Assembly (NCBI RefSeq): GCF_014635485.1
Contig: NZ_BMCX01000004.1
Span: forward strand, 186,001-250,000
Source: Corynebacterium pelargi
GTDB taxonomy: Bacteria > Actinomycetota > Actinomycetes > Mycobacteriales > Mycobacteriaceae
DNA length: 64,000 nt
Direction: 5' to 3'
The notes under the pieces were generated by a model. That model ran no database searches, had not been told where the DNA came from, and worked only from the letters and a program-made list of their open reading frames with translations. Below are positions 1-9,519 of this stretch, one piece after another. Each line of letters starts with the position of its first letter. Position 1 is the first letter of the stretch. The translations under genes and the position numbers were made by a program.

Positions 1-99
1 TGGTACACAGTCAGTGTGTGATTGATCAAGCCAAACGGGGTAAAACGAAAGGATTAGCATTTCTGCCCCTGCGAACAGGGCGTCAGGTGCGTCCAGTGC

Positions 100-105
100 T
101 ACAAT
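100..105 (+). promoter_or_regulatory. Probable -10 box of carD
   Basis: The hexamer TACAAT lies about 40 bases before the carD start and is the only good -10 match in the upstream stretch. No convincing -35 hexamer is seen at the usual distance, which is common for corynebacterial promoters. Bases 1-99 hold no gene that I can see. Confidence 0.45.
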
Positions 106-144
106 ACGGCAGTTACGCGTGCGTACAGCTTGAAGGAGAGTTCC

Positions 145-714
145 ATGGATTTTAAGGTCGGCGACACCGTTGTGTACCCGCATCACGGCGCTGCTGTGGT
201 GGCAGATATCGAGCAGCGGGAAATGGGTGGGGAGACCTTAGAGTACCTAGTGCTGCAAATTCACCAGTCTGACCTGGTGGTTCGCGTGCCTTCTAAAAAC
301 GCCGAGCTCGTGGGCGTGCGCGATGTGGTCGATGATGCAGGCCTGAAGAAGGTCTTTGGCTTCCTGCGCGAAGCAGATGTAGAAGAGGCCACCAACTGGT
401 CGCGTCGTTTCAAGGCCAACCAGGAGCGCCTGGCCTCAGGTGACGTGAATAAGGTGGCCGAGGTCGTGCGCGATCTTTGGCGTCGCGACCAGGGCAAGGG
501 CCTATCGGCAGGCGAGAAGCGCATGTTGGCAAAGGCGCGTCAGGTTCTCGTCGGTGAGCTTTCATTGGCCGAGGTCAATGACGAAAAGAAGGCCGATGCG
601 CTCTTGGCTGAGGTGGATGCCACGATCGAGCGTCACCGTGCGGCCGAGAAGACGCCGGAAGAAGCGATGAGCTTTGACGATAAAGAAGTAGACCTCGACG
701 AGCTCGCCTTCTAA
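145..714 (+). CDS. carD: CarD/CdnL RNA polymerase-binding transcription factor
   Basis: This 189-residue protein binds the RNA polymerase beta subunit and stabilises open promoter complexes. The N-terminal RNAP-interaction domain (about residues 1-53) opens with [13 protein letters not shown]. The rest is a helical DNA-binding domain with a Trp at residue 85 in NWSRRFKAN, the same number as the fork-wedging Trp of mycobacterial CarD. I chose the ATG because AAGGAG lies seven bases upstream; an in-frame TTG at 130 is less likely. The gene is followed after one base by ispD, and the carD-ispD-ispF-cysS-rlmB order is conserved with mycobacteria, which supports both identity and vertical descent. 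The length is close to the usual 160-190 residues. Confidence 0.95.
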   Translation: MDFKVGDTVVYPHHGAAVVADIEQREMGGETLEYLVLQIHQSDLVVRVPSKNAELVGVRDVVDDAGLKKVFGFLREADVEEATNWSRRFKANQERLASGDVNKVAEVVRDLWRRDQGKGLSAGEKRMLAKARQVLVGELSLAEVNDEKKADALLAEVDATIERHRAAEKTPEEAMSFDDKEVDLDELAF

Positions 715-715
715 C

Positions 716-1450
716 ATGGCACGCCCGGTCACCGCCATCATCGCGGCCGCCGGCGTGGGCAAAAGGCTTGGGGCTGATATGCCTAAGGCCTACGTTGAAC
801 TTCATGGGCGAAGCCTCCTCGAACGTTCAATTCAGGCGATGATCCGGTCGAAAATTGTCGATCAGATCTTGGTCGTGATCAGCCCAGCCATGCGGGCCTA
901 TGCCCACAACCTCCTGCACAAAGCGGGTCTGGATCGCGCGGAAGTGCCTATTCAGCTTGTCGACGGCGGCGCGGAACGCTTCGACAGCGTGTGGTGTGGC
1001 CTGCAGGCGATCCCCGATGAACACGGCGTGGTGCTCATCCACGACGCCGCCAGAGCGCTCACGCCTCCCGGCATGATCGCGCGGGTCAGTGCCGCGGTGC
1101 TTGAAGGCCACGCCGGGGTGATTCCCGTGCTGCCGGTATCCGACACCATCAAGCAGGTGGAGGGCCACTTCGTGCTCAACACCCCGGAGCGCTCCTCGCT
1201 CATGGCGGTGCAAACACCACAAGGCTTTGACCTGCAAGCATTGCGCGAAGCCAATCGCCGCTACTTCGATGCACCCTCAAGCTTCCAGCCCACCGACGAT
1301 GCCTCGCTGATGGAATGGGCTGGCTATCCGGTGCGCTGCGTACAAGGCGACCCGATGGCCTTTAAAGTAACCACTCCCATGGATTTTGCCCTCGCCACCA
1401 TCGTGAGCGCAGAGGCAGAAAGCACAGAATTTGAGGTTCCCGGTGACTGA
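716..1450 (+). CDS. ispD: 2-C-methyl-D-erythritol 4-phosphate cytidylyltransferase
   Basis: IspD transfers CMP from CTP to 2-C-methyl-D-erythritol 4-phosphate, the third step of the non-mevalonate isoprenoid pathway in the cytoplasm. The 244-residue protein starts with the nucleotide-binding signature [17 protein letters not shown] (about residues 10-26). It carries the PVSDTIK stretch near residue 143 and the late TPQGF element typical of the family. It starts one base after the carD stop and its last eight bases overlap ispF, so translation of the three genes is probably coupled. The length is slightly longer than E. coli IspD (236) and nothing is missing. Confidence 0.95.
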   Translation: MARPVTAIIAAAGVGKRLGADMPKAYVELHGRSLLERSIQAMIRSKIVDQILVVISPAMRAYAHNLLHKAGLDRAEVPIQLVDGGAERFDSVWCGLQAIPDEHGVVLIHDAARALTPPGMIARVSAAVLEGHAGVIPVLPVSDTIKQVEGHFVLNTPERSSLMAVQTPQGFDLQALREANRRYFDAPSSFQPTDDASLMEWAGYPVRCVQGDPMAFKVTTPMDFALATIVSAEAESTEFEVPGD

Positions 1451-1961
1451 ACACATCATCCCCCGCGTCGGTATCGGCACCGATGCCCACCAGATCCAAG
1501 AAGGCAAAGTGTGTATGCTTGCCTGCCTTGCATTCGAAGGCGCCGATGGCTGCGAGGGGCATTCCGATGGGGACGTCGTAGCCCACGCCATCGTCGATGC
1601 CCTCTTAAGCGCCGCAGGCCTTGGCGATCTTGGCAGCTTTGTGGGGGTGGGCAGAAGCGAATACGACAATGTTTCCGGCGAGCGCCTGCTGAAGGAATGC
1701 CGCGAATTACTTGAGCGCGAAGGCTTCGTCATTGGCAACGTGGCCGCTCAAATGATTGGCCAAACCCCGAAGATGGGGCCGCGCCGCGAAGAGGCTCAAG
1801 CCGTGATTGGCGATATTTTGGGCGCACCGGCCTCGATTTCCGCCACCAGCACCGATCACCTTGGATTCACCGGGCGCGGCGAGGGTCGTGCGGCCGTAGC
1901 AACGGCGGTGGTGTGGCACGCTCCTAGCGCAAACCCCGCAGCAGGGGCTTCGATACAATAA
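1443..1961 (+). CDS. ispF: 2-C-methyl-D-erythritol 2,4-cyclodiphosphate synthase
   Basis: IspF cyclises CDP-methylerythritol 2-phosphate to the 2,4-cyclodiphosphate with release of CMP. The 172-residue protein shows the zinc ligands of the family: Asp14 and His16 in GIGTDAHQ and His48 in [11 protein letters not shown]. The C-terminal [11 protein letters not shown] lines the active site. I chose the GTG at 1443, inside the end of ispD, because the mature family begins just before VGIGTDAH; the open frame could extend to 1431 but adds nothing conserved. IspD and IspF are separate here, not fused as in some proteobacteria. cysS follows after five bases. Confidence 0.94.
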   Translation: MTEHIIPRVGIGTDAHQIQEGKVCMLACLAFEGADGCEGHSDGDVVAHAIVDALLSAAGLGDLGSFVGVGRSEYDNVSGERLLKECRELLEREGFVIGNVAAQMIGQTPKMGPRREEAQAVIGDILGAPASISATSTDHLGFTGRGEGRAAVATAVVWHAPSANPAAGASIQ

Positions 1962-1966
1962 AGCGC

Positions 1967-3355
1967 GTGACCCTACAGATCTTTGACACAGCCACCCGCA
2001 GTCTTCGTCCCTTCCAACCTTTACGTGAGGGGCACGCATCGATTTATCTCTGCGGCGCCACACCTCAAACACAGCCACATATTGGCCATGTTCGCTCCGG
2101 TGTCGCCTTCGATATTCTGCGCCGATGGCTGCTTGCCCAAGGCTATGACGTGGCCTTCGTGCGCAATGTCACCGATATTGACGACAAGATCTTAAACAAA
2201 GCCGCAGAACATCAGCGCCCCTGGTGGGAGTGGGTCAGCACCTATGAGCGCGAATTTACCCACGCCTATAACCAGCTCGGCGTGCTCCCACCCTCCGTGG
2301 AACCCCGCGCCACCGGGCACGTCACGCAAATGGTGGAGTACATGCAGCGCCTGATCGAGCGCGGCTATGCCTACGAGGCCGAAGGCTCGGTGTATTTCGA
2401 CGTCGCAGCGTGGGTGGCAGCAGAAGGCTCCGACTACGGCAGCCTTTCTGGCAACCGCGTAGAAGAAATGGAACAGGGCGAAAGCGATGTGCAGGGCAAA
2501 CGTGGTGCCCACGACTTCGCACTGTGGAAGGCCGCTAAACCAGGCGAGCCCTCCTGGCCTACCCCCTGGGGTGCAGGCAGGCCCGGCTGGCACCTCGAAT
2601 GCTCGGCCATGGCCACCTGGTATCTGGGCGAATCCTTCGATATTCACTGCGGTGGACTCGACCTGCAGTTCCCGCACCATGAAAACGAAATTGCCCAATC
2701 CCATGCCGCAGGCGATGGCTTTGCTCAGTACTGGATGCATAACCACTGGGTGACGATGAGCGGCGAGAAGATGAGTAAATCTTTGGGCAATGTTTTAAGC
2801 GTGCCCAATATTCTCGAGCACGTGCGCCCCGTGGAACTGCGCTACTACCTAGGTTCGGCGCATTATCGCTCCATGCTGGAGTACTCCGAAACGGCACTGC
2901 TTGAGGCAGCACAGGGCTATAGGCGCATCGAGGCGCTATTAGAAAAAGTCGGTGATGTACCGGTAGGCTCATGGACTCCCGCATTTGAAGCTGCCATGAA
3001 CGAGGATTTGGCGGTGCCGAAGGCACTGGCAGAAATTCACGGCCAGGTACGCGCAGCAAACACAGCGCTGGGGCAAGGAGACGAGGCGAAAGCCCGCGAG
3101 ATTGCATCCCAGATCCGTGCCATGACTGCGGTGCTTGGTGTTGATCCTCAATCTGAGCAGTGGGCCGATGCTTCTGCCGATAATGATGCAGAGCACCACG
3201 CACTCGATGTGCTTGTGCAAGCAGAACTGCAGCGCCGTGCCGATGCCCGCGCCGCTAAGGATTGGGCACAAGCAGACGAGGTGCGCGACCGCCTCAGCGC
3301 CGCTGGCATTAAGGTCACCGATACCGCCCAAGGCCCGCAGTGGGACCTGCAATAA
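1967..3355 (+). CDS. cysS: Cysteinyl-tRNA synthetase
   Basis: This class I aminoacyl-tRNA synthetase charges tRNA-Cys. The 462-residue protein has the zinc ligand Cys29 in LCGATPQ, the HIGH-type motif PHIGHVR (about 37-43), further zinc-site elements WHLECSAMA and HHENE, and the KMSKS motif EKMSKSLGN near residue 267. Actinobacteria also have MshC, a shorter CysS homologue of mycothiol synthesis; the full length with a C-terminal tRNA-binding region and the neighbours ispF and rlmB point to the true synthetase. The start is a GTG five bases after ispF. Confidence 0.94.
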   Translation: MTLQIFDTATRSLRPFQPLREGHASIYLCGATPQTQPHIGHVRSGVAFDILRRWLLAQGYDVAFVRNVTDIDDKILNKAAEHQRPWWEWVSTYEREFTHAYNQLGVLPPSVEPRATGHVTQMVEYMQRLIERGYAYEAEGSVYFDVAAWVAAEGSDYGSLSGNRVEEMEQGESDVQGKRGAHDFALWKAAKPGEPSWPTPWGAGRPGWHLECSAMATWYLGESFDIHCGGLDLQFPHHENEIAQSHAAGDGFAQYWMHNHWVTMSGEKMSKSLGNVLSVPNILEHVRPVELRYYLGSAHYRSMLEYSETALLEAAQGYRRIEALLEKVGDVPVGSWTPAFEAAMNEDLAVPKALAEIHGQVRAANTALGQGDEAKAREIASQIRAMTAVLGVDPQSEQWADASADNDAEHHALDVLVQAELQRRADARAAKDWAQADEVRDRLSAAGIKVTDTAQGPQWDLQ

Positions 3356-3376
3356 GAAGAAAGACAAGGAAACACT

Positions 3377-4306
3377 ATGGGTTCAAATAATCACCGTCCC
3401 GGTTTGCGCAAAACCTCAAAGAAAGGCGCAGCGAAGGGCTCCGGTGGGCAGCGTCGCCGTGGCCTTCGCGGCAAAGGCCCCACGCCGAAGGCCGAGGATC
3501 GCGTCTATCACGCAGCACATAAGCGCAAATTAGAGCGCCAGCGCCGCGATTCCGGACGCCACCAAAAAGAAACCCAAGAGCTGGTCGTTGGCCGCAATCC
3601 CGTGATCGAGTGCCTCAAGGCGAAGGTGCCGGCCACCGCCATGTACGTGGCCGAGGGCACCAAGAATGACAATCGCCTGAGCGAGGCCGTTGCCATTGCG
3701 CACTCTCGCAGCATTCCGCTGGTTGAGGTGGCCCGCCACGAGCTGGATCGCATGACCGGCAATGGCATGCACCAAGGCATCGGGCTGCAGATCCCGCCAT
3801 TCGAGTACGCCGATGTGCACTCGATTATGGAGGCCGCAGCAGCTCAAGCCGGCATGGTGGTCGTAGCCGATAACATCACCGATCCGCGCAACCTCGGCGC
3901 CATTATCCGCTCCGTGGCGGCATTCGGTGGCCACGGCGTGGTGATTCCAGAGCGTCGTTCGGCCTCCGTGACCGCCGTGACCTGGCGTACTTCCGCCGGT
4001 ACCGCAGCCCGCCTGCCGGTGGCCAAGGCAACGAATATCACCCGCACGCTCAAAGAATTCCAGAAGAACGGCTACCAGGTGGTTGGGCTCGACGCCGGTG
4101 GCGAGCACACCCTGGACACCTACGACGGCCGTGGCCCGGTGGTAGTGGTTGTTGGCTCCGAGGGCAAGGGGCTTTCGCGCCTGGTGGCAGAAACCTGCGA
4201 CACCATCATGTCCATTCCCATGGAGGGATGGGTGGAATCACTCAATGCATCGGTAGCCGCCGGTGTGGTGCTCAGTGAGTTCGCGCGGCAGCGTCGTCAA
4301 GGCTAA
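3377..4306 (+). CDS. rlmB: 23S rRNA 2'-O-methyltransferase, TrmH/SpoU family (RlmB-like)
   Basis: This 309-residue SPOUT methyltransferase probably methylates the ribose of a 23S rRNA guanosine. The first 60 or so residues are very basic and low-complexity, rich in Lys, Arg and Gly. A substrate-binding domain begins at [12 protein letters not shown]. The three SpoU motifs follow: [23 protein letters not shown] and [16 protein letters not shown], which form the knotted SAM site. It is the last gene of the carD-rlmB run, and its last 35 bases overlap the 3' end of the convergent esterase gene. The exact target nucleotide is inferred from family and synteny. Confidence 0.9.
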   Translation: MGSNNHRPGLRKTSKKGAAKGSGGQRRRGLRGKGPTPKAEDRVYHAAHKRKLERQRRDSGRHQKETQELVVGRNPVIECLKAKVPATAMYVAEGTKNDNRLSEAVAIAHSRSIPLVEVARHELDRMTGNGMHQGIGLQIPPFEYADVHSIMEAAAAQAGMVVVADNITDPRNLGAIIRSVAAFGGHGVVIPERRSASVTAVTWRTSAGTAARLPVAKATNITRTLKEFQKNGYQVVGLDAGGEHTLDTYDGRGPVVVVVGSEGKGLSRLVAETCDTIMSIPMEGWVESLNASVAAGVVLSEFARQRRQG

Positions 4307-5081
4307 GCAGGAACTGCTCAAGGTGGCCGCCTAGATCCACCGTGCCGGAGGCAGGCCCTAAAAGGGGCGATGTGACCGGATGCAGCGAGGGGATCACATG
4401 CCCCTCATTGGGCAACGCCCACGCCTCTAGGGGCGCGTCCCCGGCGTAGCGCCGGGGATGAGTGCTGCGGATGAGCTTGGCATTGTTGAGCTTTGCCAAT
4501 AATTCGCAGGAGGCATCGAAGCTTAAAAGCTCCCCGCGGTCTTGGCCTGGCATACCAGCGCGGCCACCGGCAAAAGGCACAATCGGATCGTTGAGTCCGT
4601 GCTGGCAAAACAGCGGGGTGGGTTGAAACCCCTGCGCATCGCAGCGCCAATTGCTTGCTGCTGGGTGCGTGGCAGAAAGCAGGGCCGCGGCACTTAATAA
4701 CCCAGGGCGGCGATAGAGCAGGCTGAGCACCATCATTGCGCCATTGGAAAAGCCCACGGCCGCTATGCGTTGAGGCTTGAGGTGAGCGATGAGCGCTTCG
4801 AGGAAGCCCACATCATCGGTGCCTTCTTCGCGGGTGCGTTCTGCTAGATGGACGCGATCATCATTCCAGTGGTTGGCCACCCCATCGGGGTAGCACACGG
4901 TCCAGCCAAGGGCTGCGAAGCGATCAAAACTACCGGCGCTAAATCTCTGCAGCACCGATCCGGATTGTTTGGAGCCATGCAGGGCCAGGAGTAGATCGCC
5001 GCTGGGCTGGCCTTGGGGGCGCAGCAGGCGATATTGGCGCTTGCCAAGGCGGTGGCGTTCTAAGGGGGCTAGTGATGGCAT
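4272..5081 (-). CDS. Cytoplasmic alpha/beta-hydrolase, PHB depolymerase/feruloyl esterase family
   Basis: The 269-residue protein is an esterase of the poly(3-hydroxybutyrate) depolymerase/LpqC superfamily. The oxyanion segment is [12 protein letters not shown] near residue 30. The nucleophile serine lies in GFSNGAMM (about residue 110), the acid in [10 protein letters not shown] and the histidine in NEGHVIP. There is no signal peptide or lipobox, unlike mycobacterial LpqC, so it should act in the cytoplasm; the substrate is unknown. It overlaps the end of the upstream metal-transport permease gene by 13 bases, so it is probably the last gene of the znu-type operon. Its 3' end overlaps rlmB on the other strand by 35 bases. 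Confidence 0.8.
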   Translation of the reverse strand: MPSLAPLERHRLGKRQYRLLRPQGQPSGDLLLALHGSKQSGSVLQRFSAGSFDRFAALGWTVCYPDGVANHWNDDRVHLAERTREEGTDDVGFLEALIAHLKPQRIAAVGFSNGAMMVLSLLYRRPGLLSAAALLSATHPAASNWRCDAQGFQPTPLFCQHGLNDPIVPFAGGRAGMPGQDRGELLSFDASCELLAKLNNAKLIRSTHPRRYAGDAPLEAWALPNEGHVIPSLHPVTSPLLGPASGTVDLGGHLEQFLLSLDDAAARTH

Positions 5082-5941
5082 CCGGTTTGTCCAGGGGCGG
5101 CTTGAATCGAGGTGTCTGGCGTTGCGCGTTTGGCTTTTCTTGAGCCTAGTAAACGGCAGAGCAGGTAGATAAAGAAGCTAATGCTGGTAACAAACACCGA
5201 CACCGGCACGCCGGGGGCGAGCGAGAGCACCAAACCGCCCACCGCCGAGACTTCGGCAAAGAGCACCGAGAGCCCTAGAGCTGCCACGGGGGAGCGGGTG
5301 ACTTCCACGGCTGCTGCGCCGGGGGTGATCAGCAGCGCCATCACCAGCAGTGCGCCCACAATCTGAACGGATTGTGCAGCACTTAAACCCACGAGGACTG
5401 CAAAGAAGATGGAATAGCGGCGCACCGGCACCCCGGAGACTTTGGCCATGAGCGGATCCACGGAGGCAAAGAGCAGCGGGCGCCAACAGATGGCCACGCT
5501 GAGCACCACAATCACGCATACCAGCGCTAATAGCAGCAAAGAATCATTGCGCAAACCAACGATCTGGCCGGTCAGCAGTGACAATGCGGCCTTGGAGTTA
5601 CCGGGGTAGAGGTGGATAAACAGCACCGAAAGGCCAAGCCCGAAGCTCATCACCACACCAACGGCGCTATCTTGTTGCTTTGAGCCCAGCAGCGCGAGCA
5701 CGATGGCTGCCACCACCGCGCCGACCACGGCTCCGAGGCCTACATTGAGCCCGAATAGCAGCGCTGCCGAGGCGCCCATTAACGCCAATTCGCTTGTTCC
5801 GTGCACAGCAAAAGACATTCGGCGCAGCACGATGAGGGTCGTCATCACCCCGGAAAGCAGGCCAAGCAAAGCGCAGGCGATGAGTGCCTGAATAACAAAA
5901 TCTTGGCTCAGAAGGTACTGGGTATCAGCCAACCAATTCAC
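5069..5941 (-). CDS. znuB: Zinc/manganese ABC transporter permease (ZnuB family)
   Basis: This 290-residue membrane protein has eight to nine hydrophobic segments and reads as an ABC-3 family permease for Zn or Mn. It includes the family-like MSFAVHGTSELALMG near residue 42 and a glycine-rich loop GALLVMALLITPGA. The start is a GTG immediately after the stop of the ATPase gene. The C-terminal 25 or so residues are a hydrophilic tail ending in Cys-His-His. The operon order is binding protein, ATPase, permease, esterase. In C. glutamicum an equivalent znu-type set lies beside the ipsA/otsB genes, as here. Confidence 0.88.
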   Translation of the reverse strand: MNWLADTQYLLSQDFVIQALIACALLGLLSGVMTTLIVLRRMSFAVHGTSELALMGASAALLFGLNVGLGAVVGAVVAAIVLALLGSKQQDSAVGVVMSFGLGLSVLFIHLYPGNSKAALSLLTGQIVGLRNDSLLLLALVCVIVVLSVAICWRPLLFASVDPLMAKVSGVPVRRYSIFFAVLVGLSAAQSVQIVGALLVMALLITPGAAAVEVTRSPVAALGLSVLFAEVSAVGGLVLSLAPGVPVSVFVTSISFFIYLLCRLLGSRKAKRATPDTSIQAAPGQTGCHH

Positions 5942-6634
5942 TTAGATCACCACGACCTTGCCATTGATGCGCGTGACAGTGACCTCAGTTTGATAGAGCT
6001 CCGAGAGGGTTTGGCTATTCATAACCTCATCCACGCTGCCGAGAACAATGCCGTTGTGGGTGATGTATAAGACCTTATCCACGTACTCGAGCACTGGATT
6101 AATGCCGTGGGTAACCACCACCACGCCGGTGCCTTCTTGGCAGCGTTGGTGCAGCAATTTCACCACTTTTTGCTGCATGTTCACGTCTAAGCTGAGCAGC
6201 GGTTCGTCGCAAAGCAAAATATCAGGATCTTTGGCTAAGGCCTGGGCTTGGCGGATGAGTTGCTGCTGGCCGCCGGAAAGGGTGCTTACGCGATGATCGG
6301 CAATGCCGAGCGCACCTACTTTGGCAAGCAGGTCATCGACGCGCTTGGGATCTGGCCTGCGAAAGAGGCGGTGTTCAAGCGCTAAGGAAACGAGATCGCG
6401 TGCGCGGATGGGTAGATGCTCCGGGAACATCCGCTGCTGGGGGATAAAGCCGATCTTGCCTTGCACCTCTAGGCTGCCCGCGGTTAAGGGACGTAGCCCT
6501 AAAACGGTATTGAGCAAGGTGGATTTGCCCACACCATTAGGGCCTAAGATGGCGAGAAATTCGCCGCGGTCCAAGGTGAGGTTGAGATCATCCCACAAAG
6601 GATCCACGGCGGCGTGGTCGAATCGAAGCAGCAC
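5942..6634 (-). CDS. znuC: Zinc/manganese ABC transporter ATP-binding protein (ZnuC family)
   Basis: The 230-residue protein is the nucleotide-binding subunit that powers uptake through the adjacent permease. It has a complete set of motifs: Walker A GPNGVGKSTL near residue 33, Q-loop IPQQRMF, signature LSGGQQQ, Walker B ILLCDEPLLSLD and H-loop VVVVTHG. The start is a GTG. The gene lies ten bases after the binding-protein gene and abuts the permease gene. The metal is inferred from the histidine-rich binding protein; Zn is more likely than Mn. Confidence 0.9.
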   Translation of the reverse strand: MLLRFDHAAVDPLWDDLNLTLDRGEFLAILGPNGVGKSTLLNTVLGLRPLTAGSLEVQGKIGFIPQQRMFPEHLPIRARDLVSLALEHRLFRRPDPKRVDDLLAKVGALGIADHRVSTLSGGQQQLIRQAQALAKDPDILLCDEPLLSLDVNMQQKVVKLLHQRCQEGTGVVVVTHGINPVLEYVDKVLYITHNGIVLGSVDEVMNSQTLSELYQTEVTVTRINGKVVVI

Positions 6635-6643
6635 GGTTACATG

Positions 6644-7564
6644 CTAGTTCTTCGTAGCATTTGCCAGACCATCGACTGCCTTGGAAAGGAAGTCGATATA
6701 GCCTTCGCCCTGCTCAGGGGTCTCGCGGATCTCGACTACCGGAATGCCCTTTTCCTCTGCGGCCTTGCGAAGCTGCTTGCTCATCTCATTTTCGGTCTGA
6801 GGGTTATACACCAGTACTTCCACCTCGCCGCTATTGATGGCTTCGAGGAAGGTCGCCACATCGGCTGCGGAAGGTTCGCTTTCATTCAACGTGGCCTGGC
6901 GGTAGCCCTTGGGGGTGACCTCTTCTAGGTCGGAAGACTCGATCAGGTATTCAGCAATGGGCTCGGTTTGTGCCACGCGCTTCTTGGGCAGCTTATGCAC
7001 CTGCTGGTGGATTGCCTCCAGATCCTTCATAAAAGGCTCTGGGTTGGTGGTGGCACCGGCTTCCTTGAGGCGCTTATCAATGTCTTCGGCCACGTGCTCT
7101 ACCACGTGAACGTCGTACCAAACGTGCTCGTTTTCCCCACCGTGATGGTGGTGTTCGTGGCCATCGTGTTCTTCGTGCGCGTCATGGCTGTGGCTGTCGT
7201 GGTCATGGCTGCCGTGATCGTGGCCTTCATCCAGTGGCAGGGCAGAGATGATCTTCTTCTTATCGTCAATGCCTTGATATGCCCAGGCATCATAGCCGCC
7301 ACCATTGACCACCACGAGGTCGGCTTCATTGATCTTTGCCATATCGGCAGCCGAGGGCTCGAAGGTGTGCGGATCGACGGCGCCGCCGTTGATGATGGTG
7401 TCTACCTGCACGTTCGGGTCGTCAACGATGCCATCGACCACGCCTCCCCACACATTGGTGGAGGCGGCTACTTTGATGGCGTTTTCGTTGTTGTCCTGTG
7501 CGGAGGAACAAGCGCCCAGAGCGAGGGCGCCAATGGCGAGGGTGGCGATGAGACGTTGCTGCAT
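6644..7564 (-). CDS. znuA: Metal-binding lipoprotein of zinc ABC transporter (ZnuA family)
   Basis: The 306-residue protein is the extracellular substrate-binding subunit. I chose the ATG at 7564 because it gives a proper lipoprotein signal peptide with lipobox LALGAC and lipidated Cys19; an upstream in-frame start at 7600 would add a hydrophilic leader. Family elements are PHTFEPSAADMAKI and a strongly His/Asp/Glu-rich loop in the middle (about residues 115-145, with the run HEHHHH). Such a loop is typical of zinc rather than manganese binding proteins. The late ETPEQGEGYIDFL segment belongs to the C-terminal lobe. Transcription starts in the short region shared with the divergent regulator gene. 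Confidence 0.9.
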   Translation of the reverse strand: MQQRLIATLAIGALALGACSSAQDNNENAIKVAASTNVWGGVVDGIVDDPNVQVDTIINGGAVDPHTFEPSAADMAKINEADLVVVNGGGYDAWAYQGIDDKKKIISALPLDEGHDHGSHDHDSHSHDAHEEHDGHEHHHHGGENEHVWYDVHVVEHVAEDIDKRLKEAGATTNPEPFMKDLEAIHQQVHKLPKKRVAQTEPIAEYLIESSDLEEVTPKGYRQATLNESEPSAADVATFLEAINSGEVEVLVYNPQTENEMSKQLRKAAEEKGIPVVEIRETPEQGEGYIDFLSKAVDGLANATKN

Positions 7565-7582
7565 AGCAACCACGAAAGCACT

Positions 7583-7601
7583 ATTGGCATTTATTGTCAA
7601 T
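7583..7601. promoter_or_regulatory. 19-bp imperfect dyad, candidate metalloregulator operator for znuA
   Basis: The stretch ATTGGCATTTATTGTCAAT matches its own reverse complement at the pattern ATTGnCAnTnAnTGnCAAT. On the minus strand it also contains TTGACA, a perfect -35 hexamer pointing toward znuA. Its size and place fit a Zur-type or MntR-type repressor site, but I cannot tell which from the sequence. Confidence 0.45.
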
Positions 7602-7667
7602 TGAAAAGGTGTTGAAAAAGCAGGCAGGAGGCTAGAGCCGTACCCCTAGTGGGCTAAGTTAGAAACC

Positions 7668-8756
7668 ATGGCAGCTCGGAAAAAGAAGCGACTTTCGCTG
7701 GCTAGCGTGGCAGAAGAACTCGGTGTTTCAAGAACCACCGTCTCCAACGCCTATAACCACCCCGAGCAGCTTTCAGAGGCCTTAAGGGCCGATATCTTCG
7801 CCACCGCCGAGCGCCTTGGGTATCCAGGGCCAGATCCCACCGCGCGATCCCTGCGCACCAGGGTGACCGGAAGCATGGGGGTGCTGTTTACCGACCACCT
7901 CACCTACGCCTTTGAAGACGTAGCCTCATTGGATTTCATGGCCGGCATGGCAGAAGTGGCTTCACAAGACAGCACCTCTATGACCCTGGTGCCGGTAGGC
8001 CCTGATTACACCGAAAGAGAAGAAGCACGAAGCAGGGTCAATCAAGCCGTGGTTGATGGATTCGTGGTGTATTCGGTAGCGCGCGAAGATCCTTTCCTGG
8101 AAGCAGTGGTGGCCAGGGGCTTGCCCACTGTGGTGTGCGACCAGCCCAAAGATCCCCGCTTGCCCTTTGTGGGCATTGACGACGCAGAAGCCATCGCCCC
8201 GGCAGCCCAGGCCCTGGTAGAAGCCGGGCATCGCCATATCGGCATTTTGTGTATTCGTCTTGATCCCGTGGCCAACAATGGTCCGGTCAGCGCCGAGCGA
8301 CTCAAGCGAGCGCGCCATGAAACCCAACGCAATCGCGTCAATGGTGCACTGGAGGTATTCGAGCGTGCCGGGATCGCCCGTGAGCAGGTGCCGGTAGTAG
8401 AACGCCACATCAACGATATGGCCAATAACGTCGATGCCGCACGGGAGCTACTCAGCACCAACCCAAGACTTACTGCGGTGCTGTGCACCACCGATACCAT
8501 GGCCCTCGGTGTGTTGGATTACGCCGCCAGCCAGGGGATTCGCGTGCCAGAAGATCTTTCGCTTACTGGCTTTGACGGCATTGCCCCGGCCTTAAATAGG
8601 AACTTAAGCACAGTGCTGCAGCCCAATAGAGAAAAAGGACGGGCTGCCGCCACTTTGCTGGCCAAGACCATTGCAGATCCCACCCTGCCACGCAGAACTA
8701 CCCTGTTGGCCACCAGCTTTTATACAGGTGGCACCATCGCACCACCTGCGGTTTAG
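7668..8756 (+). CDS. ipsA: LacI-family transcriptional regulator, IpsA-like
   Basis: The 362-residue protein has an N-terminal LacI helix-turn-helix, LASVAEELGVSRTTVSNAYN (about residues 11-30), then a periplasmic-binding-protein-like effector domain. The C-terminal region includes TAVLCTTDTMALGVL and the family-typical LTGFDGI. In C. glutamicum the LacI regulator between the otsB and znu-type genes is IpsA, which responds to inositol and activates inositol phosphate synthase for mycothiol and inositol lipids; identity here rests on that synteny and the family match. A TAAGTT box ends seven bases before the ATG, suggesting a leaderless mRNA. The end overlaps otsB by four bases in convergent orientation. 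Confidence 0.82.
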   Translation: MAARKKKRLSLASVAEELGVSRTTVSNAYNHPEQLSEALRADIFATAERLGYPGPDPTARSLRTRVTGSMGVLFTDHLTYAFEDVASLDFMAGMAEVASQDSTSMTLVPVGPDYTEREEARSRVNQAVVDGFVVYSVAREDPFLEAVVARGLPTVVCDQPKDPRLPFVGIDDAEAIAPAAQALVEAGHRHIGILCIRLDPVANNGPVSAERLKRARHETQRNRVNGALEVFERAGIAREQVPVVERHINDMANNVDAARELLSTNPRLTAVLCTTDTMALGVLDYAASQGIRVPEDLSLTGFDGIAPALNRNLSTVLQPNREKGRAAATLLAKTIADPTLPRRTTLLATSFYTGGTIAPPAV

Positions 8757-9511
8757 GCCTGTGCTGCTTCGCGCGCTTGCGCAATCTGGCTCAGCAACAC
8801 CGCTACTGCCGAAACATCTGCCACCCGCGTTTTTGCCAAGGTCTCGCCCTCGCCTACTTTGACGCCCAAGTCGTTGTTGCCCAGGATGGCAAAGACGGTT
8901 TCATCGGTGGTGTCATCGCCTAGGAATAACACTGCATCGGCGCCGAGCTCTTCTTGCCTATTGCGCACCCAGGTGCCCTTATTAATATCCAGCACCGCTG
9001 CTTCTACTATATTTTTGCCCGGCTGCAGCAGCAGGCCGTCGATATCGGTATCGAGCGCTTTTGCTAGAAGCTCCTGCGCGAGGCCGCGATCTTCCACCTT
9101 GGCCACATGCAGTACTCGGTGGAAAGGCTTATATTCCACAAAGGCTCCATCAACCCCTTCGATGAGCTGCTCGAATACCTCACCGGCAGCCTCTAAGGTG
9201 CGTTGCTGGGCATCGCTGAGCTGGATTTCTGCACCGCTGCTCTCTGCGCCGTGTGAGCCCACCAGCGTGAACTCATCACCGAAGCCACTGGCCAAACGCA
9301 GGCCATCGACATGCCGGCCAGAAAGGATAGCCACCTCGGTATTGTCCAGGCGGCTCAGCCGCTTCAAGGCGCTTACGGCGTCCTCATTGACGGGCACATT
9401 GGCGGGGTCGGTAGAGAATTCAGCCAAGGTGCCGTCGAAGTCTGAAACAACGAGCAAAAGTGGTGCTTGTGCCACTGTGGCAATGTCGTGGTCGGTGGGC
9501 AGCATCTGCAT
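8753..9511 (-). CDS. otsB: Trehalose-6-phosphate phosphatase
   Basis: OtsB dephosphorylates trehalose 6-phosphate to trehalose, a precursor of the mycolate carrier trehalose monomycolate. The 252-residue HAD-family enzyme shows motif I DFDGTLAEF (nucleophile Asp24, acid Asp26), motif II LSGRHVDGL and motif IV GDDTTDE. Its length matches short bacterial OtsB proteins. It lies downstream of a small lipoprotein gene and otsA on the same strand, the same order as in C. glutamicum. Confidence 0.93.
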   Translation of the reverse strand: MQMLPTDHDIATVAQAPLLLVVSDFDGTLAEFSTDPANVPVNEDAVSALKRLSRLDNTEVAILSGRHVDGLRLASGFGDEFTLVGSHGAESSGAEIQLSDAQQRTLEAAGEVFEQLIEGVDGAFVEYKPFHRVLHVAKVEDRGLAQELLAKALDTDIDGLLLQPGKNIVEAAVLDINKGTWVRNRQEELGADAVLFLGDDTTDETVFAILGNNDLGVKVGEGETLAKTRVADVSAVAVLLSQIAQAREAAQA

Positions 9512-9519
9512 TAACTTCC

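Noticed and set aside
1967..3355. MshC (mycothiol ligase) instead of CysS
   Set aside because: The protein is full CysS length with a C-terminal tRNA-binding region and lies in the conserved ispF-cysS-rlmB order.
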